This document shows, piece after piece, positions 54,148 through 63,407 of a stretch of DNA of 64,000 bases. Position 1 is the stretch's first letter. The number at the start of each line of letters is the position of its first letter. The position numbers and the translations under genes were made by a program. The notes beneath the pieces were generated by a model that was not told where the DNA came from, ran no database searches, and saw only the letters and a list, made by a program, of their open reading frames with translations. The DNA lies in assembly GCA_025361565.1 (NCBI GenBank), contig JANYKN010000159.1, forward strand, positions 1 to 64,000, read 5' to 3'. Source of the DNA: Bacteroidota bacterium. GTDB lineage: Bacteria > Bacteroidota > Bacteroidia > Bacteroidales > NBLH01.

Positions 54148-56214
54148 CTAAAATGCCTCAAAATCATCATCCGTTTTCGAATCGAGGTTTAAGTTGAAAC
54201 CTTTTAAATCTGTTTTTATTATTTGTTTGCTGATGCTTTTATCCACGATTTCTTTTTTTTCTGGATTGTTATTTTTAAAAAAAGTGACATTTTTTTCAAT
54301 GGATTCAAAATTATGTCCAACCGAGAAAAATGCAATAGCTTCTTTTAAAGCTTCCGCTTGCCCAACCAATTCTTCGCTGCTCGAAGCCAATTCTTCTGAA
54401 GTTGCAGAATTTTGGTTCGTTACCGTATTAAGTAGTTGAATAGCTTGACTGATTTCTTTTACTGCACTATTTTGCTCCAAACTGGAAGTGGCTATTTCTT
54501 GTACAATTTGCGAAGTTTTTTGGACAAAAGGAACTAGAGATAATAATGTTTTTCCTGAGATTTCTGATAAACTTAAACTTTCCTCCGACAACTTAACAAT
54601 TTCAGCGGCTGCCATTTGGCTGCTTTCTGCTAAATTGCGCACTTCGGCAGCCACAATTCCAAACCCTTTTCCAAATGTACCTGCTCGTGCTGCTTCAATA
54701 GCGGCGTTAATTGCCAAAATATTGGTTTTTTGTGCTATTTCAGTAATGATGGATGTTTTTTCTGTAATTTTTTTCATCGCCTCAATGGTGGAATAGGCAG
54801 CTTTTTGACTTTCAATGATTCCTATCTCGGCTTTTTTGGCGTTTTGTTGTGCATGCTCTGCGTTTTCAGTATTTTGGTTGATTGATAAAAAAACCATTTC
54901 TATCGATGATGTAACTTCTTCTGTGGCAGCTGCCTGCTTGTTGGCTCCCTCCGAAATGGTTTGTGCACCTGTAGAAACCTGTATACTGCCTGAAGCTATT
55001 TGGGCGGCTCCATTATGTATACCGGTAACAATTTCGAGCAATTTGTTTATCATGACTTGAAAAGTACCCGCCAGTATACCAATTTCATCATTTTGTGTAG
55101 TCTGAATATTTACTTTTAAATCTCCTTTTGCTAATTTCTTAGTTGCTTCGGTGAGGATTGAAAGGAGTTTGATCAACCTGGTTATAAACAGGAAAATAAT
55201 AAGTACACTTAAAATAATAAGAAAGATACCCATAATTACTTGTACAAAGAGATGTGAATTCGCTTCAACTTTGTAAGGTATGGCAAGATTAATCAGCCAG
55301 TTTTTATCATAATTTGAAAAATGAATAGGAGTGGATAGATAAAGTGTGTCATTTTCTATTCTAAAATCATGGGTTTCATTGTTAATTTCGCCCATTATAA
55401 TTTTAGATTGTTCTGGATAAATATCTTTTATGTTTTTAAGGATAAGCGTATCGCTCACCGTATTGGCTGCAAAAAGTCCATCTTCTGATATCACATTAAC
55501 TTCGCCCAATCCTTTAAAAAGTTTATCTTTAATATTGAGTGCTTCTTGTTGCAAAAAATCACCCTGATAATCAAAATCCAAAACCCCTTCAAATTCATTG
55601 TTTTGTATAATTGGGGTTGATAAAGTGAGCATGAGAATATCTTTACCGTTAAATTTATATATGTTAACTGCCACATAGGGTTTTTGGGTAGATTTTGGAA
55701 TCGACCACCAATCTGCACCATTGGCTTTCAGCTCTTCTTCAAAATTCACATTTTCTGTATAATAAGTTATTGCACCATTTTCGCGGTACCAATAGATATT
55801 AAACCTTCCATCATCGTAATAGCCAGGCTTATTTTTATAAAGATCATCTAATTGGTCAAACTTGCCTGGTTCATAGGTTAAGGTGATACCCTGGAAATTT
55901 TTATTTTTTGTTAGTTCATTTTTTAAAAATTGGGTCATTGCATCACGCGAATTGCAAGGTAACTGTTTAAGCATCAAAGTATAATCTATATCATCTTGAA
56001 TCTTGAACATGGTTTCGTCAACTTTTCTACTAATTGACAATGCAGATCTTTCTGCCATTAAACGGATTCTGGTTTTTGTCGAAGATAATGCTTCATTTCT
56101 GCTGATTATCACAAAATATATGGTTAATATTACTACGGTTAAAAAAACGGTAAAACCAGCAGCTAATCCTAGTTTTGCTTTTAATGATAAAGAATTTTGA
56201 CGACTATTTTCCAT
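54148..56214 (-). CDS. Methyl-accepting chemotaxis protein 1 (dCache-HAMP-MCP)
   Basis: A 688-residue chemoreceptor. TM1 (about 16-38), a periplasmic dCache-like ligand domain (about 40-315, with WYRENGAITYYTENVNFEEEL and NIYWYR features), TM2 (about 325-347), HAMP, then a signalling domain with the hairpin tip EKTSIITEIAQKTNILAINAAIEAARAG. It ends in FNLNLDSKTDDDFEAF, a tail shared with its neighbour and similar to the WxxF-type CheR-tethering pentapeptide. No cheA, cheW or cheY is in the window. Confidence 0.93.
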   Translation of the reverse strand: MENSRQNSLSLKAKLGLAAGFTVFLTVVILTIYFVIISRNEALSSTKTRIRLMAERSALSISRKVDETMFKIQDDIDYTLMLKQLPCNSRDAMTQFLKNELTKNKNFQGITLTYEPGKFDQLDDLYKNKPGYYDDGRFNIYWYRENGAITYYTENVNFEEELKANGADWWSIPKSTQKPYVAVNIYKFNGKDILMLTLSTPIIQNNEFEGVLDFDYQGDFLQQEALNIKDKLFKGLGEVNVISEDGLFAANTVSDTLILKNIKDIYPEQSKIIMGEINNETHDFRIENDTLYLSTPIHFSNYDKNWLINLAIPYKVEANSHLFVQVIMGIFLIILSVLIIFLFITRLIKLLSILTEATKKLAKGDLKVNIQTTQNDEIGILAGTFQVMINKLLEIVTGIHNGAAQIASGSIQVSTGAQTISEGANKQAAATEEVTSSIEMVFLSINQNTENAEHAQQNAKKAEIGIIESQKAAYSTIEAMKKITEKTSIITEIAQKTNILAINAAIEAARAGTFGKGFGIVAAEVRNLAESSQMAAAEIVKLSEESLSLSEISGKTLLSLVPFVQKTSQIVQEIATSSLEQNSAVKEISQAIQLLNTVTNQNSATSEELASSSEELVGQAEALKEAIAFFSVGHNFESIEKNVTFFKNNNPEKKEIVDKSISKQIIKTDLKGFNLNLDSKTDDDFEAF

Positions 56215-56424
56215 GAACCGTGTTTATAATATACAAGTAGAAATGAAATGAAACTATTATCCAAATATGACAAAAAAGAAACTAATATATCAAAAAAGAA
56301 TTGAAATATTAAAGATGTAATGATATCACTTTATATCAAGATATAGAAACCGAATATATAAACTTTTATGGGTAGAAAGTTTACGCTGTTTTAGATAAAA
56401 TATTTAATTTGAAGCCGTGCCCGT

Positions 56425-58512
56425 TCAAAACGCCTCAAATTCATCTTCCATTTTTGAATCCAAATTTAAGTTAAAACCCTGAATGTTAGATTTAATGGAT
56501 GGTTTATTCGAATCATCTTTCAAAATAGTTTTTTGTTTGGAAATTTCGTTTTTCAAATAGTTGTCGTTTTTTTCAACAGTTTCGATAGAAAATACAGAAG
56601 TGTTTCCAACAGAGAAAAATGCGATTGCTTCTTTTAAAGCTTCGGCCTGGGCTACAAGTTCTTCACTGCTCGAAGCCAATTCTTCAGAAGTAGCTGAATT
56701 TTGGAGGGTTACTGTATTTAGTTGATGCACAGCCATGCTAATTTGTTTTACACCGGAATTTTGTTCCATGCTGGCAGATGCAATTTCTTCTACAATTTGT
56801 GATGTTTTTTGAACATCAGGAACTAGAGATAATAATATTTTCCCTGAGATTTCTGATAAACTTAAACTTTCCTCCGATAGCTGCACAATTTCTGAAGCTG
56901 CAAGTTGACTGCTTTCTGCCAAATTTCTGACTTCAGCCGCTACTATTCCAAATCCTTTTCCGAATGAACCGGCGCGGGCAGCTTCAATGGCTGCATTAAT
57001 GGCCAAAATATTTGTTTTTTGTGCTATTTCTGTGATGATTGAAGTTTTTTCGGCTATTTTTTTCATCGCTTCAATGGCAGTATTTGCCGCTTTTTGACTT
57101 TCTATGATACCCAATTCGGCTTTTTTTGCAATTTGCTGAGCTTGTCCGGCATTTTCTGTGTTTTGGTTGATTGAGGTAAATACTTGCTCAATAGAAGCTG
57201 TAACTTGCTCAGTTGCGGCAGCCTGTTCACTTGCGCCTTGCGAAATGCTTTGAGCGCTTGAAGAAACCTGTAAACTGCCCGATGCTATTTGTGCGGCTCC
57301 CTGATGTATGCCTGTCACAATTTCGCGCAATTTGCTAATCATAATTTGAAATGCACCGGCAAGTATACCAATTTCATCATTTTGGCTGGTTTGGATATTT
57401 ACCTGCAAATCTCCTGTTGCCAGAATTTTTGTTGCATCTGTTAGGTTTGATAATGGTTTAATCAACCTGGTTATAAAAAATACGATTAAAACCACACTTA
57501 TAAAAATGAGCATAATGCCTACAAACGTTTGAATAAAAAGTTGAGCATTCACTTCGCTCATAATTGCACGATAAGGAATGGCGATGTTGATAGCCCAGGG
57601 ATTATCGTATTTTGCGAACTGTATTGGCGTTGATAAATATAGTGTATCGTTTTCTGTGCGGAAATTATCTTTTTCAGCATTGGTATTATCAGACATTTTT
57701 TTAGATTGACCTGAACTGATTTCTTTAATATTTTTATTGATAAGTGTATCATTTAGCGTATTAGCAGCAAAAATTCCATTATCCGAAACAACTGTAACTT
57801 CACTTTGTCCTTCGAATAATTCTTTTTTAATACTTTGTGCTTCTTGTTGCATAAAATCGCTCTGATAATCAAAACATACCACTCCAAGAAATTTACTGTC
57901 CTCAATAATTGGCAGCGACAATGAAAGCATAAGGATATTTTTTCCTCCCACAGTATATATTGTCATTGCGATATATGTTTTTTTTGTATCCCTAGGAATC
58001 TCCCACCACTCGCCACCTGCACTTTTCAATTCTTCTTCAAAGTTCACTATATCTGTATAATAAGTAATCTGATTGTTATTGCGATACCAGTACACATTTA
58101 ATCTACCATCGGTGTAATAACCTGGTTTTCCGGCGTACAAAGTATCAAGTTTATCGAACAAACCGTGCCCATATGTCATTGTTATACCTTGAAAAGCGGA
58201 ATTGTTGATCAGTTCCTTTTTTAAAAATTGTGTTAATATTTCGCGTTTGTTTCCCGGAATTTGCCGGATCATCAAGCTATAATCTGCATGCAGCTGCATT
58301 TTGAGCAATGTTTCATCCACTTTTTTAGCTATGGTCAAAGCTGAGTTTTTTGCCATTAATTCAATTTGTTTTTTAGTAGATTTAATAGCATTATTTCTAC
58401 TATTTATAACAAAATAAGTTGTTAAAATGGCAACAGTTAAAGAAACAATAATTGCGGTAACCAATCCCAACTTTGTTTTTAACGAAACAGAATTAATTAG
58501 TTTATTTTCCAT
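56425..58512 (-). CDS. Methyl-accepting chemotaxis protein 2 (dCache-HAMP-MCP)
   Basis: A 695-residue paralogue of the adjacent receptor, with the same architecture: TM1 (about 14-36), dCache (about 40-320), TM2 (about 328-350), HAMP and an MCP signalling domain with the same tip sequence. The ligand domains differ more than the signalling domains, consistent with duplication and a change of ligand. The linker between signalling domain and C-terminus is divergent, but the last 17 residues are nearly identical (ending EDEFEAF). Confidence 0.93.
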   Translation of the reverse strand: MENKLINSVSLKTKLGLVTAIIVSLTVAILTTYFVINSRNNAIKSTKKQIELMAKNSALTIAKKVDETLLKMQLHADYSLMIRQIPGNKREILTQFLKKELINNSAFQGITMTYGHGLFDKLDTLYAGKPGYYTDGRLNVYWYRNNNQITYYTDIVNFEEELKSAGGEWWEIPRDTKKTYIAMTIYTVGGKNILMLSLSLPIIEDSKFLGVVCFDYQSDFMQQEAQSIKKELFEGQSEVTVVSDNGIFAANTLNDTLINKNIKEISSGQSKKMSDNTNAEKDNFRTENDTLYLSTPIQFAKYDNPWAINIAIPYRAIMSEVNAQLFIQTFVGIMLIFISVVLIVFFITRLIKPLSNLTDATKILATGDLQVNIQTSQNDEIGILAGAFQIMISKLREIVTGIHQGAAQIASGSLQVSSSAQSISQGASEQAAATEQVTASIEQVFTSINQNTENAGQAQQIAKKAELGIIESQKAANTAIEAMKKIAEKTSIITEIAQKTNILAINAAIEAARAGSFGKGFGIVAAEVRNLAESSQLAASEIVQLSEESLSLSEISGKILLSLVPDVQKTSQIVEEIASASMEQNSGVKQISMAVHQLNTVTLQNSATSEELASSSEELVAQAEALKEAIAFFSVGNTSVFSIETVEKNDNYLKNEISKQKTILKDDSNKPSIKSNIQGFNLNLDSKMEDEFEAF

Positions 58513-58972
58513 AATTCATAAATTTAATCGAAACAATTATCATGGATATTAATCACTTGAATGATTATTATCTGGAAATTTTGATATTTCAATTGGAAGA
58601 CAATCTTTAAATAAAGATGCTGAATTTTGCTAAAATACTAAAATTAAGGACTAAAAGGAAGAACCAAATTGATTAATTTGTGAATTTTGTGCTCTATTTG
58701 GCGTTTTGCAATTATTATTTAGTTTGGTGCGGAAAATTACTTCTTCAAATTAATACATGTGGTTTTCAAATTGAAGCTTATTTAAAAAAGAGGCATCAAG
58801 GAGAGGGATTACTATGGAAAATGTTTTAGGAAAACTAAATTTTAATTGTATTTCATTACCATTCGGTTCTTATTATAAAAGATTAAAGTAAAAGCCATTA
58901 GATAATCGTCTACTGTTTTGAACAATATTTTAATGCATTTGTTATTGAATCAATTAAATAAAATAGTTTAAA
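58513..58972. other. Divergent intergenic region MCP2/MBL hydrolase
   Basis: 460 bases. It contains a 25-codon open frame at 58814-58891, preceded by a purine-rich AGGAGAGGG stretch unusual in this genome; it codes for a short peptide ending YYKRLK and may be chance or a remnant. No clear promoter pair was found. Confidence 0.35.
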
Positions 58973-60115
58973 ATGATACTACAAATTATATCCGGAGTTT
59001 TATTGTTATTTGCAATAGCAGTAATTGTTTTTATTAAAGTAGCTCCACAGTTTGGTGCCAGATCCAAAAATGGCAGGCTGGATCGAATCATAAATTCGCC
59101 CAATTTCAAAGAGGGAAAATTTCAAAATATAGTTCCAACTCCAATGAGTGGCGAAAATACATCGATGTGGAAAAATGGACTTAAATTCATGAAAAAAGGA
59201 AACGAACGGCAACCAAATTCAGTGATTGAAACCATTAAATTCGATAAAGAGGCGTTCATCAAAAAAACAGAAGGCTTATCTGTTGCCTGGTTTGGGCATT
59301 CAAGTTTAATTTTGAATGTAAATGGAAATATTATAATTACGGATCCTGTTTTTAGCCAAACTGCTTCGCCGGTTTCTTTTATGGGTGTAAAAAGGTTTAA
59401 TTACAGTAATCAGTTCGAAGTAGAGGATTTGCCTGAAATCGATGTGGTTCTCATTTCTCACGACCATTATGATCATTTGGATTATCCTACTATTCTAAAA
59501 CTTAAAAGCAAAGTAAAAAAGTTTTATGTCCCGCTTGGTGTTGCAGCGCACCTAATCCGCTGGGGCATTGACGAAGAAAAAATAGTGGAACTTAATTGGT
59601 GGGATACAAGCGAATTAAATAATTCCATTCAATTTATAGCCACGCCTGGACGCCATTTTTCGGGTCGTAAGGGCGTTGACAAAGATTCTACATTATGGTG
59701 TTCATGGGTAATTAAGTCAGATAATTTAAGTACTTTTTATTGTGGCGATTCCGGTTATGGCGATCATTTTAAACAAATTGGCGAAAAATTCGGACCATTT
59801 GATCTAACCCTGATGGAATGCGGACAATACAACGAAGGTTGGCCTTATATCCATATGATGCCGGAACAATCAGTTCAGGCCCATGTTGATTTAAAAGGCA
59901 AAATAATGATTCCAATCCATTGGGGCAAATTTAACCTAAGCCTGCATAAATGGACAGAGCCAATTGAAAGAGCAAAAAAAGAGGCTGAAAAATTATCAGT
60001 TGAATTATTGAGCCCGATACCAGGGGCAATTGTAGAAATTAAAACCGACTCAGGTAATATATCCGATTTGAAAAATGAAAAGGAAGAAATGAGTGAAGTA
60101 GTAGAAATGAAATAG
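58973..60115 (+). CDS. NAPE-PLD/UlaG-like metallo-beta-lactamase-fold hydrolase
   Basis: A 380-residue membrane-anchored protein: N-terminal hydrophobic helix (residues 3-20), then an MBL domain with WFGHSSLIL, the metal motif SHDHYDHLD, and further histidine/aspartate motifs (ATPGRHFSG, CGDSGYGDHF, IPIHWGKFNL). The MBL features match NAPE-phospholipase D-like and UlaG-like hydrolases. Substrate is likely a phosphodiester or lactone of lipid or sugar type, but unknown. The gene stands alone. Confidence 0.88.
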   Translation: MILQIISGVLLLFAIAVIVFIKVAPQFGARSKNGRLDRIINSPNFKEGKFQNIVPTPMSGENTSMWKNGLKFMKKGNERQPNSVIETIKFDKEAFIKKTEGLSVAWFGHSSLILNVNGNIIITDPVFSQTASPVSFMGVKRFNYSNQFEVEDLPEIDVVLISHDHYDHLDYPTILKLKSKVKKFYVPLGVAAHLIRWGIDEEKIVELNWWDTSELNNSIQFIATPGRHFSGRKGVDKDSTLWCSWVIKSDNLSTFYCGDSGYGDHFKQIGEKFGPFDLTLMECGQYNEGWPYIHMMPEQSVQAHVDLKGKIMIPIHWGKFNLSLHKWTEPIERAKKEAEKLSVELLSPIPGAIVEIKTDSGNISDLKNEKEEMSEVVEMK

Positions 60116-60126
60116 TTAATAAACTT

Positions 60127-60275
60127 AAGAGGCTGTCTAAAAAGTCCTGAAAGTGATTGACATTGAGCTTGTCGAAATGCAATGTGCTGAGTTTGTCGAA
60201 GCATATAAGTTATTGATTATCAATAATCGTTTCGACAGGCTCAACGTCCTGTAAACACTTTTTAGACAGCCTCTT
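60127..60275. repeat. MITE-like nested hairpin repeat element
   Basis: 149 bp with perfect 19-bp terminal inverted repeats (AAGAGGCTGTCTAAAAAGT at 60127-60145 and its complement at 60257-60275). Inside lie two copies of a TGAGCTTGTCGAA-like sequence and the complement TTTCGACAGGCTCA, and a central palindrome TTATTGATTATCAATAA (60210-60226). The whole could fold into one long stem. It sits between convergent genes. No transposase. Confidence 0.85.
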
Positions 60276-60285
60276 TTATATCAAA

Positions 60286-60786
60286 CTAGAATTTATAAGT
60301 AATTCCGAATTTTCCGCCCGAAGATGCTGATCCTCCACCAAGCTCTAGGTTAAGGCCAAATTTATTATTGAAAAAATACCTTCCTCCAATTTGTGCGCCT
60401 AAACCAAAACCATTGGAATAGTTTCCTGGATATCCATCTGGTGATGTCCAAAAGTTAAAACCAATATTTAAACCAGCATAAAAATCCCAATTGGTCGGAA
60501 TTTGAAGAAGAGAATTAAAATGATAATTACAGTTACCTAAAATTCCAAGTACAGTATGATTATAGGTAGCGCCAGAGTATCTTTCGTGATATGAATGAAA
60601 ATTCAATTCACCACCAATTGTAATATCTTTATGCACACCGTAATCAATTCCTACATAAACAGGAACTCCCCAGCTTGAAAAACCCAAACCTGCATTTAGT
60701 TGAGATTTTCCTTTTGGCAATGGGTTTTGAGCCGAAGCCAACAAAACAAAAAACAATAATCCAATTGATAATACTATTTTTTTCAT
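60286..60786 (-). CDS. Small outer-membrane beta-barrel protein
   Basis: A 166-residue exported protein with signal peptide (MKKIVLSIGLLFFVLLASA), then alternating strands rich in Gly and aromatics (GFGLGAQIGGRYFFNNKFGLNLELGGGS) and a C-terminal strand ending in Phe (KFGITYKF), typical of eight-stranded OmpA/OmpW-type barrels. No active-site motif is present. Function unknown. Confidence 0.8.
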   Translation of the reverse strand: MKKIVLSIGLLFFVLLASAQNPLPKGKSQLNAGLGFSSWGVPVYVGIDYGVHKDITIGGELNFHSYHERYSGATYNHTVLGILGNCNYHFNSLLQIPTNWDFYAGLNIGFNFWTSPDGYPGNYSNGFGLGAQIGGRYFFNNKFGLNLELGGGSASSGGKFGITYKF

Positions 60787-60965
60787 TATAATTAAACATT
60801 AAATTGTCCTACTCTTAAGGCTTTTCGGATTACTCCCCGGTTTTTAAAAGTTACTGGAAACTCATTTTTAATCGTTACAAAATCAAGTTGATTTTCTATT
60901 TCTGAAAAATTAAAAAACGATCAATTTCATGATAAAGTATACAATGCAAAAGTAAGAAAAAGAAA

Positions 60966-63407
60966 TTAGATACGAATTCCCATGATAAGGATGTCGTCAA
61001 CCTGTCTGAAATTTTGGCCATCACTATATTGATGGTTAATCCAGTCCTGAAAAGCATGGTCAATAATTTGCTTTTGTTCTGTTAGTGGTAGCTTGTAGAT
61101 TTCGGAAAGTAGTTCCTTCAAGCGTTTAAAATAGAATTTGCGTCCTTCGGGCCCGCCGATCTGATCGCCATATCCATCAGAAAATAAATAGATTACATCG
61201 CCTTTTTCGAGTTGAATAATTTGATTTGTAAAATTCAATTCTTTGGGGTGTTTGCCAATCGGATTTTTTGTAGGCTTTAATTCAACAAGCCCTTTTAATT
61301 CTTCATCAGTTCCTTTGTTTGGGTCATTTTTAAAAATAACAAGAGGTCTGTTGGCTCCTGAAAATTGCATTTCGAGCGTATCGAGGTTTATAACGCAAAA
61401 AGCCATGTCAATACCGTCCCGGGTAAGCAATAAGTCGTCATAATTGCTAAAAGTGGTCTTTACTTCGTCCCTAAGTCTTTCCAAAACCTGGCTCGCTTTA
61501 TTAACTTCATTCCGGATTACGGTTTCGTTTAAAAGTGAAATGCCCAACATACTCACCAACGATCCTGGAACTCCATGCCCTGTTGCATCTGCTGCAGCTA
61601 TGGCAAAATATCTTTGATTGTCCCTTTCGATATATCGGTACCAGTAAAAATCGCCGCTTACTATCTCTTTGGGTTTGTAGTAGATAAAATGGCCATTGAA
61701 ATATTTGGTTAATTCAGTTTGCGAGGGTAAAATTACATTTTGAATCCTGCTTGCATAATTGATACTATCTGTGGTATTTTGATGAATTTTTTCGAGATAT
61801 CTTTTTTGCTGGCTTATTTCATCGTTTTTATTTTCTATTTCTCTTTTTTGATGAATCAATACTTCATTTGCACTTTTGAGGCTTTCGGATTGGGCAATAA
61901 TTTCTTCATTTTGTTGCTCAATTTCTGCTGTGCGCATTTTTACTCTGGTTTCGAGTTCGCGGTTAACTTTTTGCCGTAGTTGATCATTTTGTTTTAATTG
62001 TTCAATTAATTCAATCTGAGCAAGTTGTTTGGCTTTTTCGTTTAACCGGATCCGATATCCCAAACCCAACGAAAAAATAAGAAGCTCGGCAATAGTTGCT
62101 CCATTCATAAAATATTTTGGATCAAAATCGATCGGCTTTTTGGTAATGAGGAAATAAAGCGAAATAAAAGTCCCAATAGCAAGTACCAACGCGCCCGCAG
62201 CAAAAAACCATGATAATTTATGATTTTTTTGTATCAGATAATAAATAAATACGAAACCATAAATTAAACCCAACAAATTGAGGTAATTGCTGATGTTTAC
62301 CGAATATGGAATTTGAAAGGAAACCAATAAAACCAATAACAAAATGGCCGAAACAGTCAAATTAATTCCAATCACCCATTGATGGGCAATATCCCATTTG
62401 GGCATGTGTTTTTTTGTGTTGATGAAATAACGGATAAACTGGAAATAAGAGGCCGCTGCAACCGCTGTTGCTAAAATAAAAAAGTATGGATCAAGCTTAG
62501 GAAAATGAGGGATTGTATATTCAACAAATAATCCTCTTTCAACAACAAAATTAAGCGCAATTCCAATAATATAAAACGAATAATAAAGGTAAACCTTGTC
62601 GCGGCTATAGAAAAAGATAAAAAGATTATACAGGAACATCATCCACAATGCGCCTTGTAGCATTCCTTGCACCAAATTTCTTCTGTTCAGCTTATCGTTA
62701 AAATATTGTTTATCCAGAATTTTCAAATCAAATTGAGGAGCAAAACCCGAAATATTATTTATCCTGAAATAGAGCGTATATGATTTTCCGGGTTCTAATC
62801 GTATCATGAATTTGCTTCCAATTTCTCGCTTTATGTCTTTTTTGTCGCGCTCCACAAAATAGCCACTCAGTGCATGTTTTAAAAGTGAATCCTGATTATT
62901 GTAAAAATATAACTCTGCAAAATCGGAACTTCTTTTACCTCCAATTTGAAATATTACCTCTGTAATTTGATCAAAACCACTTTCAATCTTGATTTTGGAC
63001 CAATAAAAAGATTTTGTATTTAGTTTTATATCAGGATTATATAATTCAAATGAATTGCTTTTTTTTACTGAATCAATAGAATATTGACCTTTTGGATCTT
63101 CAAGGATTTGAAGGAATTGGTTTTGTGATTCATTGGGAAGAATAATTGAATCAACCCGTAGTATTTTTTGGTTTTGCGACCAACAAATATTTTGGAAAAT
63201 AAATGGGAAAAGCAGAATAAGAAGCAACGAATAGGTGCTTTTTAGATGAACCAACTTTATTTGTATAAACCTTGTATTCAAGTGCTTGTTTTTTACAAAT
63301 ATAAAATATTTAGCGGGATTATATTCACAAGAGTATGTCAGGAATCCAATTTTTTGACCAGTTATCGAATGTTTAATTTTTACTAATTTGGGTTTCAATT
63401 TTTCCAA
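60966..63407 (-). CDS. 7TMR-DISM receptor with SpoIIE (PP2C) phosphatase domain
   Basis: An 813-residue membrane signalling protein. After a signal or first helix near residues 55-77 comes a DISMED2-type extracellular domain (about 80-215), a 7TM block (about 240-450), a coiled coil (about 455-545) and a SpoIIE/PP2C serine phosphatase (about 565-813; KEIVSGDFYWY, AADATGHGVPGSLVSMLG, LFSDGYGDQIGG). The start at 63407 is a TTG and the true start may be later, just before the signal. This type of phosphatase acts on STAS or SiaC proteins in partner-switching systems; SiaC copies are 20 kb away. Confidence 0.9.
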   Translation of the reverse strand: MEKLKPKLVKIKHSITGQKIGFLTYSCEYNPAKYFIFVKNKHLNTRFIQIKLVHLKSTYSLLLILLFPFIFQNICWSQNQKILRVDSIILPNESQNQFLQILEDPKGQYSIDSVKKSNSFELYNPDIKLNTKSFYWSKIKIESGFDQITEVIFQIGGKRSSDFAELYFYNNQDSLLKHALSGYFVERDKKDIKREIGSKFMIRLEPGKSYTLYFRINNISGFAPQFDLKILDKQYFNDKLNRRNLVQGMLQGALWMMFLYNLFIFFYSRDKVYLYYSFYIIGIALNFVVERGLFVEYTIPHFPKLDPYFFILATAVAAASYFQFIRYFINTKKHMPKWDIAHQWVIGINLTVSAILLLVLLVSFQIPYSVNISNYLNLLGLIYGFVFIYYLIQKNHKLSWFFAAGALVLAIGTFISLYFLITKKPIDFDPKYFMNGATIAELLIFSLGLGYRIRLNEKAKQLAQIELIEQLKQNDQLRQKVNRELETRVKMRTAEIEQQNEEIIAQSESLKSANEVLIHQKREIENKNDEISQQKRYLEKIHQNTTDSINYASRIQNVILPSQTELTKYFNGHFIYYKPKEIVSGDFYWYRYIERDNQRYFAIAAADATGHGVPGSLVSMLGISLLNETVIRNEVNKASQVLERLRDEVKTTFSNYDDLLLTRDGIDMAFCVINLDTLEMQFSGANRPLVIFKNDPNKGTDEELKGLVELKPTKNPIGKHPKELNFTNQIIQLEKGDVIYLFSDGYGDQIGGPEGRKFYFKRLKELLSEIYKLPLTEQKQIIDHAFQDWINHQYSDGQNFRQVDDILIMGIRI

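Noticed and set aside
59875-60204. 109-residue minus-strand open frame
   Set aside because: It covers the end of the MBL gene and the hairpin repeat; its FRQAQ/LRQTQ-like start is typical of repeat-derived false genes.
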